Origin: an uncultured Clostridia bacterium | GTDB taxonomy: Bacteria; Bacillota; Clostridia; Lachnospirales; Anaerotignaceae | Assembly (NCBI GenBank): GCA_902477755.1 | Contig: CABSIK010000001.1 | Span: 62,001 to 126,000 of the forward strand | Reading direction: 5' to 3' | Length of the DNA: 64,000 bases | In this document: in pieces, positions 1-6,470 of the stretch | Position numbering within the stretch: the first letter of the stretch is position 1 | How the letters are laid out: every line of letters begins with the position of its first letter | Made by a program: the position numbers and the translations under genes | Notes under the pieces: model-generated | Told to the model about the DNA's origin: nothing | Seen by the model: the letters and a program-made list of their open reading frames with translations, nothing else | Databases searched by the model: none

Positions 1-90
1 GCACCATAATAGATCGATTTCTGTCTATACAGGGTGAAGGATTTGTGGCTTTTTCCCTGTTATTTTATGTGGAGGAAATATGTCAGAAGA

Positions 91-119
91 TTGAGGTTCA
101 TTTGATTTTTTGATAAAAT
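91..119 (+). promoter_or_regulatory. Sigma-A-type promoter for the first WYL gene
   Basis: A -35-like TTGAGG at 91-96 and a -10-like TAAAAT at 114-119 are separated by 17 bp. They lie about 55 bp before the start codon of the WYL gene at 173. Nothing else in positions 1-172 looks coding. Confidence 0.5.
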
Positions 120-172
120 AAAAATCAGAATGAAAAACATTGGAAGCAATGAGGTAGAGGAGGAGAAAAGCC

Positions 173-1426
173 ATGGCATATAGCGAACTGGTGAAAAATT
201 TTAATCGCATTCGTGAATATATGCGGGAATTTTATGTCTATGGCTTTAAGAGTCGGGATGAATATACCAGAAAAAGTGCGCGTTCCTATGATGATGAACG
301 AAGGCGCTTAGAAAGCTGGATGGGAGACTATATGGGATTTCGCCAAAATGCAGAGGGAAAAAATGTATTCATTTCCATTGACAGCAGGGCTGCCCAGCAT
401 AACCCCCTTTATAAAGCATGGAAAACCAAAAGTTTTACGGATGGAGATATTACACTTCATTTTATACTGATGGATATTTTCGCTTGCGCAAAGGAACCTC
501 TTTCTTTGACAGAAATCACTGATCAGATAGATGCATACCTTTCGGCTCTTCAGGAGCCAAAGACCTTTGACGTTTCTACTGTGCGAAAAAAACTGAAGGA
601 ATATATTTCCGAGGGGATTGTATGGGGTGAAAAACAGGGGAAAACCATGTACTACGGCTGGACAATGTCAAAATGTGATTTGGACAGTGATATATTGGAC
701 TTTTTTTCTGAAATTGCCCCCTGCGGTGTCATTGGTTCGTTCCTGTTAGATCAGACAAAGGAACAGGAGAGCCCCTTTGCATTTAAGCATCACTATATTA
801 CAGGAGCAGTGGATAGTGAGATATTATGCACTGCTTTCATGGCAATCAGAGAAAAGCGCAGTGTTACGCTGGAAACACATAACCGCCGCAAAGAACACCC
901 GTCGGAATCCCATGTGGTTCCTCTGCGCATTATGGTCAGTGCCCAAAGCGGCAGACAATATTTAATGGCTTATTCATCCAGATTCAGACGGATTTTATCT
1001 TTTCGGTTAGATCATATCATATCGGTGAAAATGGGCGAAGTCAGTGAACGGTTTGATCAAATGCTGGAAAAATTGAACCAGATGCAGAATAATATGTGGG
1101 GTGTCAGTACGCAAAGCAGGTGGGGCAATCGTTTGGAGCATGTGGAATTTACCATTCGCTATGGGGCAAATGAGCAGCATATTCCCAAGCGGCTGGAACG
1201 CGAAAAACGCTGTGGAACGGTGGAGCATTTGGATGATAATACCAGCAGATTCACGGCAGATGTATACGATTCCAGCGAATTGATTCCTTGGATCAGGACA
1301 TTTCTCTGCCGTATCACAGAAATCCATATTTCCAATAGAAAACTGGAAGATCAGTTTCGGAAAGATATTAATATGATGTATGTTCTTTATGGACTGGAAG
1401 ATGGTGAAGCACATGATATTCAGTGA
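173..1426 (+). CDS. WYL-domain transcriptional regulator, first of a pair
   Basis: This 417-residue protein has a winged-helix-like segment around residues 95-165 and a WYL domain around residues 220-290, followed by a C-terminal WCX-like region. WYL domains are known ligand sensors in bacterial regulators and are often tied to nucleic-acid stress or defence. ATG at 173 follows GAGGAGGAG at suitable spacing. The gene overlaps a second WYL gene by 14 bp, so the two are probably co-translated. Both lie directly upstream of structured RNA elements, a Ro-like gene and rtcB. I infer that the pair controls RNA repair, possibly by sensing an RNA-damage product, in the place that RtcR holds in enterobacteria. 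The ligand is unknown. Confidence 0.8.
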   Translation: MAYSELVKNFNRIREYMREFYVYGFKSRDEYTRKSARSYDDERRRLESWMGDYMGFRQNAEGKNVFISIDSRAAQHNPLYKAWKTKSFTDGDITLHFILMDIFACAKEPLSLTEITDQIDAYLSALQEPKTFDVSTVRKKLKEYISEGIVWGEKQGKTMYYGWTMSKCDLDSDILDFFSEIAPCGVIGSFLLDQTKEQESPFAFKHHYITGAVDSEILCTAFMAIREKRSVTLETHNRRKEHPSESHVVPLRIMVSAQSGRQYLMAYSSRFRRILSFRLDHIISVKMGEVSERFDQMLEKLNQMQNNMWGVSTQSRWGNRLEHVEFTIRYGANEQHIPKRLEREKRCGTVEHLDDNTSRFTADVYDSSELIPWIRTFLCRITEIHISNRKLEDQFRKDINMMYVLYGLEDGEAHDIQ

Positions 1427-2321
1427 ATTATATAGTACATATTACCGCACAGTGGCAAAGATATTGAAAGAAGCGGCAGAGCACCCCATAGATGTAAAGG
1501 AAATGCGGCATATTGTAGAGCAATATGCTTTTGGAGAAAGTACACTTCATATTCTGCCTGCCATTGAAGAACAACGGTGGCAGTTGATTTTGCCTGATGG
1601 CAGAACACCGCTGCGCAAAGAACCAATGATGCCATTGACCCTTTTGGAAAAACGCTGGTTAAAAGCCATTGCCCTTGACCCTCGTATGCGGCTGTTTGGT
1701 GATAATATTTTTGATTTTCCAGATGTAGAACCTCTGTTTTTGCCGGAAGATATTATTGTTTTTGACCGTTATGCAGACGGAGATGATTATGAAGATGAAA
1801 CATATATACAGAATTTTCGTTTGATTCTGGATGCTGTCAAAAATCAATATCTTCTGAAAATTACATTGCAAAACCGCAGAGGCAATCCCTTGCAGATGCG
1901 AGTGATGCCACAGTGTTTAGAATATTCGGAAAAAGATGATAAATTTCGTCTCATTTGTTCTTCGGATCGTTACGGCAGCACCATCAATTTGGGCAGGATC
2001 ATAAGCTGTGAAAAGTGTCAGGATTCCGTTGTGCGAAATCTGACAAAGAAAACAGAACGTCAGCGTAAAGTGGTATTTGAATTGGTAGACCAGAGAAAGA
2101 CTATGGAAAGGGTATTGCTTCATTTTGCTCACTACGAAAAAGAAGCAGAAAAACTGGATGAAAAGCATTACCGCGTTACAGTTATTTATGATAAAGAGGA
2201 TGAAACGGAAATGGTCATTCGGATTCTTTCTTTTGGCCCAATGATAAAAGTAACAGCTCCGCAGCATTTTGTGGAGTTGATAAAACAAAGATTGCTTCAA
2301 CAAAAAAGTTGCGGACTTTAA
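1413..2321 (+). CDS. WYL-domain protein, second of a pair
   Basis: This 302-residue protein also carries a WYL-type domain, about residues 140-200, and a C-terminal WCX-like extension. I see no clear DNA-binding helix-turn-helix in its N-terminus, so it may work as a partner of the first WYL protein. ATG at 1413 is preferred because GGTGAA lies just upstream and it gives a short 14-bp overlap with the upstream gene; in-frame starts at 1380 and 1401 are possible. The stop codon sits inside the terminator hairpin. It could instead be a WYL sensor that acts without binding DNA itself. Confidence 0.75.
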   Translation: MIFSELYSTYYRTVAKILKEAAEHPIDVKEMRHIVEQYAFGESTLHILPAIEEQRWQLILPDGRTPLRKEPMMPLTLLEKRWLKAIALDPRMRLFGDNIFDFPDVEPLFLPEDIIVFDRYADGDDYEDETYIQNFRLILDAVKNQYLLKITLQNRRGNPLQMRVMPQCLEYSEKDDKFRLICSSDRYGSTINLGRIISCEKCQDSVVRNLTKKTERQRKVVFELVDQRKTMERVLLHFAHYEKEAEKLDEKHYRVTVIYDKEDETEMVIRILSFGPMIKVTAPQHFVELIKQRLLQQKSCGL

Positions 2322-2339
2322 TGTTCGCAACTTTTTTTC
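2308..2339 (+). terminator. Rho-independent terminator after the WYL pair
   Basis: GTTGCGGAC at 2308-2316 pairs with GTTCGCAAC at 2323-2331 with one G-U pair, and a T run follows. The stop codon of the second WYL gene lies in the loop. This separates the WYL transcript from the RNA array downstream. Confidence 0.8.
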
Positions 2340-2392
2340 CGTGATGATTTTGGAAAATACAGGTAGAATAAAGATACAAACAGAGAAACACA

Positions 2393-2413
2393 TCCCTGAA
2401 GGGAATCGGATTC
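2393..2413. promoter_or_regulatory. Overlapping dyads before the RNA array (possible operator)
   Basis: TCCCTGAAGGGA at 2393-2404 is a palindrome, and GAATCGGATTC at 2403-2413 is a second one that overlaps it. They lie in the short gap between the WYL terminator and the first structured RNA element, where a regulator of the array would be expected to bind. An operator role for the WYL proteins is inference; either dyad could be chance. Confidence 0.3.
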
Positions 2414-2426
2414 TCTCAAATGGAAA

Positions 2427-2506
2427 AAGGTGCGTACAGCAAATGCAGACTATAGACGCTTTCACAACTTCTATACACAGATATTAATCTGTCAGAAACG
2501 CACCTT
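2427..2506 (+). ncRNA. tRNA-like / Y-RNA-like element 1
   Basis: This 80-nt unit is closed by a 9-bp stem, AAGGTGCGT at 2427-2435 with ACGCACCTT at 2498-2506. Inside are a 6-bp hairpin stem, TATAGA at 2451-2456 with TCTATA at 2470-2475, and a T-arm-like hairpin at 2477-2492 (ACAGAT, loop ATTA, ATCTGT). It begins with the ACAGCAAAT string shared by the other units and is followed by the shared GTAAAAATG. No CCA end is encoded. It is the first of four copies at 92-bp spacing ahead of a Ro-like gene and rtcB. Confidence 0.7.
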
Positions 2507-2518
2507 GTAAAAATGAAA

Positions 2519-2598
2519 AAGGCGCAAACAGCAAATTTGACTGTAGAGGACCCAAAAGCCTAGCACAGACAGATGCAAATCTGTAGAATTTGCGCCTT
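2519..2598 (+). ncRNA. tRNA-like / Y-RNA-like element 2
   Basis: A 9-bp closing stem pairs AAGGCGCAA at 2519-2527 with TTGCGCCTT at 2590-2598. A D-arm-like hairpin follows, ACAG at 2528-2531 with CTGT at 2541-2544. A T-arm-like hairpin at 2569-2584 has a 6-bp stem and a GCAA tetraloop. The middle part (2546-2563) has only a weak AGG/CCT pairing, so an anticodon-like arm is doubtful here. The closing stem differs from element 1 by compensatory changes on both strands. Confidence 0.75.
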
Positions 2599-2610
2599 GT
2601 GAAGATACAA

Positions 2611-2690
2611 AAGACGCAGACAGCAATTGGACTGTAGAAGGCTAGAAACCTTCGGTGCAGGCAGATGCAAATCTGTAAAATTTGCGTCTT
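2611..2690 (+). ncRNA. tRNA-like element 3, the most tRNA-like copy
   Basis: The closing stem is AAGACGCA at 2611-2618 with TGCGTCTT at 2683-2690. A D-arm-like hairpin pairs ACAG (2620-2623) with CTGT (2632-2635), and its loop contains TTGG as in D-loops. An anticodon-arm-like hairpin has 5 bp, GAAGG (2637-2641) with CCTTC (2649-2653), and a 7-nt loop CTAGAAA with U in the position of U33. A T-arm-like hairpin at 2661-2676 has a GCAA cap. The linker to the acceptor stem is AAAAT. The T-loop is shorter than in a real tRNA and no CCA is encoded, so it is probably a mimic rather than a translating tRNA. Confidence 0.8.
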
Positions 2691-2703
2691 GTAAAAATGA
2701 ATA

Positions 2704-2795
2704 AAGGCACCAACAGCAATTCATCATGCTATCTTTATAGCGGGTGGTTTTCACACCATCTGCGAGGGTTGTTCCCAAAATTTACATGGTGCCTT
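2704..2795 (+). ncRNA. tRNA-like element 4, longer and divergent
   Basis: The closing stem is AAGGCACCA at 2704-2712 with TGGTGCCTT at 2787-2795. Internal hairpins are GCTAT/ATAGC at 2728-2741 with a 4-nt loop, GGTG/CACC at 2743-2757 with a 7-nt loop, and GGG/CCC at 2766-2776. It keeps the shared ACAGCAATT start and the CTTGTGAAAA tail, but its internal arms differ from the other copies and it is 92 nt long. It ends 26 bp before the start codon of the Ro-like gene, so it could also act as a leader of that mRNA. Confidence 0.65.
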
Positions 2796-2821
2796 GTGAA
2801 AACAAGAAAAGGAGGATTATT

Positions 2822-4291
2822 ATGTTGGAATATATGAAACAGGAAGCTAATATGACAACAACAGAAAATGGTGCAGCTACATACGCTTCCAGCGGTTCTG
2901 AATGTCTGGATCTCTTTGCTACCATTGGGGCATTGCGCAGAGAAAGTGACGACGAAATCATTGCTCGATTTGTTCGTGCATATACAGAAGATGCAGATAT
3001 GGCTATGAAACTCCTTTTCTTTGCAAGAGATGTGAGAGGCGGATTAGGTGAAAGAAAAGTGTTTCGGACAATTCTTAATTGGCTGGCAAAGAATGCATCA
3101 GCTTCTGTTCAGAAAAATCTGTCTTATGTGGCAGAATATGGGCGATTCGATGACCTTTTGGCATTGATGGATACACCCTGCGAAAAAGAAATGCTGGTTT
3201 ATTTGCGGAAACAATTTGAATGTGATATGAAAAATCTTGCTGAGGGAGAACCTGTTTCTCTGTTGGGAAAATGGCTTCCTTCTGTTAATGCATCCAATCC
3301 GGAGACAGTATGTCAAGGGAAAAAGATTGCCAGAGCCTTTGGTATGAATGACGCAGCCTACAGAAAAGCCCTGACTGCGCTGAGAGCCAAAATTCGTATC
3401 ATTGAGAACCATCTGCGAGAGAAAGATTATACTTTTGATTATGAACAGCAGCCCTCCAAAGCTCTGTTCAAATATCAAAAAGCTTTCTGGCGGAATGACA
3501 GAGAAAGATATGAATCTTTTCTTTCCAGAGCAATTTCTGGCGATGCAAAGCTCCATGCAGATCATGTGACACCCTATGAATTGGTAGAACCTTATCTGAA
3601 TACAAGATGGAACTGGAATATTTCCCAGGAGGAGGAAGCAGTTCTGAATGCCACATGGGCTGCTTTGCCGGACTTTGGCACCGATGAAAACGCCCTTGCA
3701 GTTATTGATACTTCTGGCTCCATGTATTGCCCTGGGAAACCCGTTCCGGCGGCGGTGGCGTTGTCCTTGGGGTTGTATTTTGCAGAACATAACAAAGGTG
3801 TTTTCCGCAATCATTTCATTGAGTTTTCTAGAAAACCACGGCTCATTGCTGTGAAGGGGGAGACATTTGTAGACAAACTGCGATATCTATTAACATTTAA
3901 TGAGATTGCGGATACCAATCTGGAAGCGGTCTTTGATTTGATTTTGTGGACAGCAGTGAAACATCAGGTGCCGCAGGAGGAACTGCCGGCGAAGTTGATT
4001 ATTATTTCAGACATGGAGTTTAACTACTGCGTCAACAACGCTTCCAAAACCAATTTCGAAAATGCAAAGCAGAAATATGCAGCAAAAGGATATCGCCTGC
4101 CAGAAGTTGTGTTTTGGAATGTTGCCAGCAGAAATCGACAGCAGCCGGTGAAGATGAATGAACAGGGGGTTGTACTGATTTCTGGCGCCACACCAAGAAT
4201 ATTTTCCATGGTAGCCGGAGGAAATCTTTCACCCTATACATTTATGATGGAAGTTTTGAAAAGTGAACGCTATGCCCCTATAGCGGCATAG
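2822..4291 (+). CDS. Ro60-like TROVE/vWA RNA-binding protein
   Basis: This 489-residue protein has an N-terminal helical-repeat region, about residues 15-270, that resembles the TROVE/DUF2828 group. A von Willebrand A-like domain follows from about residue 295, with the MIDAS motif DTSGSM. Ro60-family proteins bind Y RNAs and misfolded RNAs and, in bacteria, team up with exonucleases or sit beside rtcB. ATG at 2822 has AGGAGG at 2810-2815. The gene follows the array of tRNA-like RNAs and precedes rtcB by 24 bp, matching the rsr/Y-RNA/rtcB layout known from Salmonella. I infer that the array encodes its RNA partners. Assignment to DUF2828 rather than classical Rsr is uncertain. Confidence 0.75.
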   Translation: MLEYMKQEANMTTTENGAATYASSGSECLDLFATIGALRRESDDEIIARFVRAYTEDADMAMKLLFFARDVRGGLGERKVFRTILNWLAKNASASVQKNLSYVAEYGRFDDLLALMDTPCEKEMLVYLRKQFECDMKNLAEGEPVSLLGKWLPSVNASNPETVCQGKKIARAFGMNDAAYRKALTALRAKIRIIENHLREKDYTFDYEQQPSKALFKYQKAFWRNDRERYESFLSRAISGDAKLHADHVTPYELVEPYLNTRWNWNISQEEEAVLNATWAALPDFGTDENALAVIDTSGSMYCPGKPVPAAVALSLGLYFAEHNKGVFRNHFIEFSRKPRLIAVKGETFVDKLRYLLTFNEIADTNLEAVFDLILWTAVKHQVPQEELPAKLIIISDMEFNYCVNNASKTNFENAKQKYAAKGYRLPEVVFWNVASRNRQQPVKMNEQGVVLISGATPRIFSMVAGGNLSPYTFMMEVLKSERYAPIAA

Positions 4292-4315
4292 CTTCTCCCA
4301 AAGGAGGGGAGCAGT

Positions 4316-5590
4316 ATGTTAGAAATCAAAGGAAAAATGAATACAGCCATTTGTTATGCGAAAGTCATTGAGGATGTTGCCATTGAACAGATTCGCCGAA
4401 TGTGCGACTATGGTCTCACAGAAGGCAGCAAAATTAGAATCATGCCAGATGTCCATGCTGGGAAAGGCTGTACCGTTGGTACCACAATGACGGTAAAAGA
4501 TAAGGCGTGTCCCAATATTGTTGGGGTAGATATCGGATGCGGAATGTATACCGTAAAATTGGCAGAAAAAGAAGTGGATTTTCAGAAACTGGATGAAGCC
4601 TGTCATTATATCCCTTCCGGCAGAAATGTGTGGGAAGGCAGACTGGAACGGTTTGATTTGACACAGCTGCGCTGCTATCGTTCTTTGCGTGATGCCAAAA
4701 GACTGGAACGCTCTTTGGGCACACTGGGCGGCGGAAATCATTTTATTGAAGTAGATCAGGCTGCGGACGGTACCTGTTATCTGGTGATTCACTCCGGCAG
4801 CCGCAATTTGGGAAAACAGGTGGCAGAAGTTTATCAACAGCTTGCCATTGACCTGCATATGGGAAAAGAGGATTATTTCCGCCAAAGAGACGAAATCATC
4901 CGTACATATAAGGCAGAAGGCAGACGGGCAGAAATTCAGGAGGCTTTGAAAGAACTGAAGAACAATTATGAAACACAGGATTTGCTGGTTCCAGAAGATA
5001 TTTGCTGGCTCTATGGAACATTCCTGGAAGATTATTTGTATGATGTAGAAATCTGCCAGCGTTTCGCAAAGCGAAATAGAGAAAGAATGGCGGAAATTAT
5101 TCTGGAAAGAACAGGCATGACTGCTGTAGAATCTTTCCATACTATCCATAATTACATTGATGTGGATGAAATGATTCTCCGCAAGGGTGCTATTGCGGCG
5201 CATGCCGGAGAAAAAGTCCTGATTCCCATCAATATGCGAGATGGCTCTATTATTGCGGTGGGAAAAGGCAATCCGGAATGGAACCATTCGGCACCTCATG
5301 GGGCAGGGCGTGTCATGTCCAGAGCAAAGGCAAAGGAAATGCTGAATATGGAAGCATATAAAGAAGCTATGGCAGGGATTTACACAACTTCTGTTAACGA
5401 GGACACACTGGATGAAGCGCCTATGGCATATAAATCACTGGAGGACATTTTGGATGTCATCGGCGAAACAGTGGAAGTCATTGATGTGATGAAGCCAATT
5501 TATAATTTTAAAGCATCTGGAGACGATGCACCTTGGAAAAAGAGAAAGGAGGAAACCGATGGAACAGACGATCATCAGAAAACTTCGTGA
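4316..5590 (+). CDS. rtcB: RNA-splicing ligase RtcB
   Basis: This 424-residue protein shows the RtcB hallmarks: PDVHAGKG near residue 44, the metal-site Cys in DIGCGM, GGGNHFIE, HSGSRNLG, and the guanylylated His in NHSAPHGAGR. RtcB joins 2',3'-cyclic phosphate or 3'-phosphate RNA ends to 5'-OH ends using GTP and Mn2+, repairing RNAs cut by toxins such as anticodon nucleases. It starts at 4316 after AAAGGAGGGG. Its 3' end overlaps the next gene by 32 bp, indicating a polycistronic unit of Ro-like protein, RtcB and nucleotidyltransferase. No archease gene or rtcA is seen nearby. Confidence 0.95.
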   Translation: MLEIKGKMNTAICYAKVIEDVAIEQIRRMCDYGLTEGSKIRIMPDVHAGKGCTVGTTMTVKDKACPNIVGVDIGCGMYTVKLAEKEVDFQKLDEACHYIPSGRNVWEGRLERFDLTQLRCYRSLRDAKRLERSLGTLGGGNHFIEVDQAADGTCYLVIHSGSRNLGKQVAEVYQQLAIDLHMGKEDYFRQRDEIIRTYKAEGRRAEIQEALKELKNNYETQDLLVPEDICWLYGTFLEDYLYDVEICQRFAKRNRERMAEIILERTGMTAVESFHTIHNYIDVDEMILRKGAIAAHAGEKVLIPINMRDGSIIAVGKGNPEWNHSAPHGAGRVMSRAKAKEMLNMEAYKEAMAGIYTTSVNEDTLDEAPMAYKSLEDILDVIGETVEVIDVMKPIYNFKASGDDAPWKKRKEETDGTDDHQKTS

Positions 5591-6317
5591 AATTGAACAA
5601 AATGAGCATGTTCGTATCCTCCTTGCCGTAGAATCCGGCAGCCGTGCATGGGGCTTTCCTTCTTCAGACACCGATTATGATGTGCGGTTCATTTATATTC
5701 GGCAAAAAGAAGACTATCTTCGTCTGGAAAAAACAAGGGATGTGATTGAATTGCCATTGGATGACGTTTTGGATATCAATGGCTGGGATTTGCAGAAAAC
5801 ATTGCGTCTTTTTCATAAATCCAATCCCACACTATTTGAATGGTTTTCTTCTCCCATTGTGTATATGGAAACACCTTTTGCAGAAACATTTCGGTCTATG
5901 ATGGGAAATTTTTTCTCAGTCAAAAGAAGTCTTTACCATTATATCCATATGGCAGAGAAAAACAGACGAGAGTATCTGGAAGGAGAAATGGTCAAAGTGA
6001 AAAAATATTTTTATGTACTTAGACCAGTATTGGCATGCCGTTGGATTTTGGAGAAGAAAACACCACCTCCCATGTTGTTTTCAGAACTAATGAAAGCAGA
6101 ACTTCCTGACAGCTTGCAGGAAGAAGTAGATAAGCTTCTGAAGCTAAAACAACATTCACCAGAAGTGAAGATGATTGAAAAAGTAGATAAGATCAATGTA
6201 TATCTGAAAAATTCCATTGAAGATATTCGAGATGATTTAAAAACTTTAGAAGAAACAAATATGGCTGATTGGCAGCAATTGAATGATCTGTTTCTGCGGC
6301 AATTGCAGTCTGTTTAA
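5559..6317 (+). CDS. Predicted nucleotidyltransferase (YcgL/COG3541-like)
   Basis: This 252-residue protein carries a polymerase-beta-type nucleotidyltransferase signature near residues 25-45: GSRAWGF followed by SDTDYDVR, giving the G-S and D-x-D metal ligands. Such proteins recur in RNA-repair operons beside RtcB and Ro proteins and are thought to modify or rebuild RNA ends; the substrate is unknown. ATG at 5559 is chosen because AAAGGAGG lies 6 bp upstream; the start is inside the rtcB coding sequence. The gene ends the operon at a strong terminator. A role in adding nucleotides to cleaved tRNAs or to the local tRNA-like RNAs is inference. Confidence 0.75.
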   Translation: MEQTIIRKLREIEQNEHVRILLAVESGSRAWGFPSSDTDYDVRFIYIRQKEDYLRLEKTRDVIELPLDDVLDINGWDLQKTLRLFHKSNPTLFEWFSSPIVYMETPFAETFRSMMGNFFSVKRSLYHYIHMAEKNRREYLEGEMVKVKKYFYVLRPVLACRWILEKKTPPPMLFSELMKAELPDSLQEEVDKLLKLKQHSPEVKMIEKVDKINVYLKNSIEDIRDDLKTLEETNMADWQQLNDLFLRQLQSV

Positions 6318-6318
6318 A

Positions 6319-6360
6319 AATCCGGCACAATAGGGTTCTCCCTGTGTCGGATTTTTTTGT
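6319..6360 (+). terminator. Terminator of the RNA-repair operon
   Basis: AATCCGGCACA at 6319-6329 pairs with TGTGTCGGATT at 6343-6353 with one G-U pair, followed by a T run. Confidence 0.9.
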
Positions 6361-6470
6361 TTGAGAAAAACAGCTCAGCGAATTTTCATGGAATGATGGG
6401 TCAAGTTATGGTATAATGTCAAAAAGAGAATCTTTTCCGTATGAAATGGAAGAAATATTGGAGGCAACAA

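Larger units (their letters stand above)
2427..2795 (+). repeat. Tandem array of four structured RNA units, 92-bp period
   Basis: The 5' stem starts fall at 2427, 2519, 2611 and 2704, giving steps of 92, 92 and 93 bp. Units are joined by 12-13-nt A-rich linkers that begin GTAAAAATG or GTGAAGATA. Loops and stem sequences vary while the pairing is kept, which is the signature of duplicated structured RNA genes rather than a CRISPR or simple repeat. The linkers may be processing sites. Confidence 0.8.

Noticed and set aside
2340..2426. Sigma-54 promoter before the RNA array, by analogy with rtcBA in enterobacteria
   Set aside because: GG and GC dinucleotides at the right distance exist near 2422-2433, but the consensus is poor and no sigma-54 activator is encoded here.
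2560..2778. 72-codon minus-strand frame inside the RNA array
   Set aside because: It arises from the repeated units, has no ribosome site and resembles no protein.
2427..2795. The regular spacing suggested a CRISPR array
   Set aside because: The conserved parts are paired stem segments of differing sequence, not identical repeats with unique spacers, and no cas genes are near.
2427..2795. Ordinary tRNA genes
   Set aside because: T-arms have 4-nt caps, acceptor stems are 8-9 bp, no TTCRA loop is present, and only the third copy has an acceptable anticodon arm.
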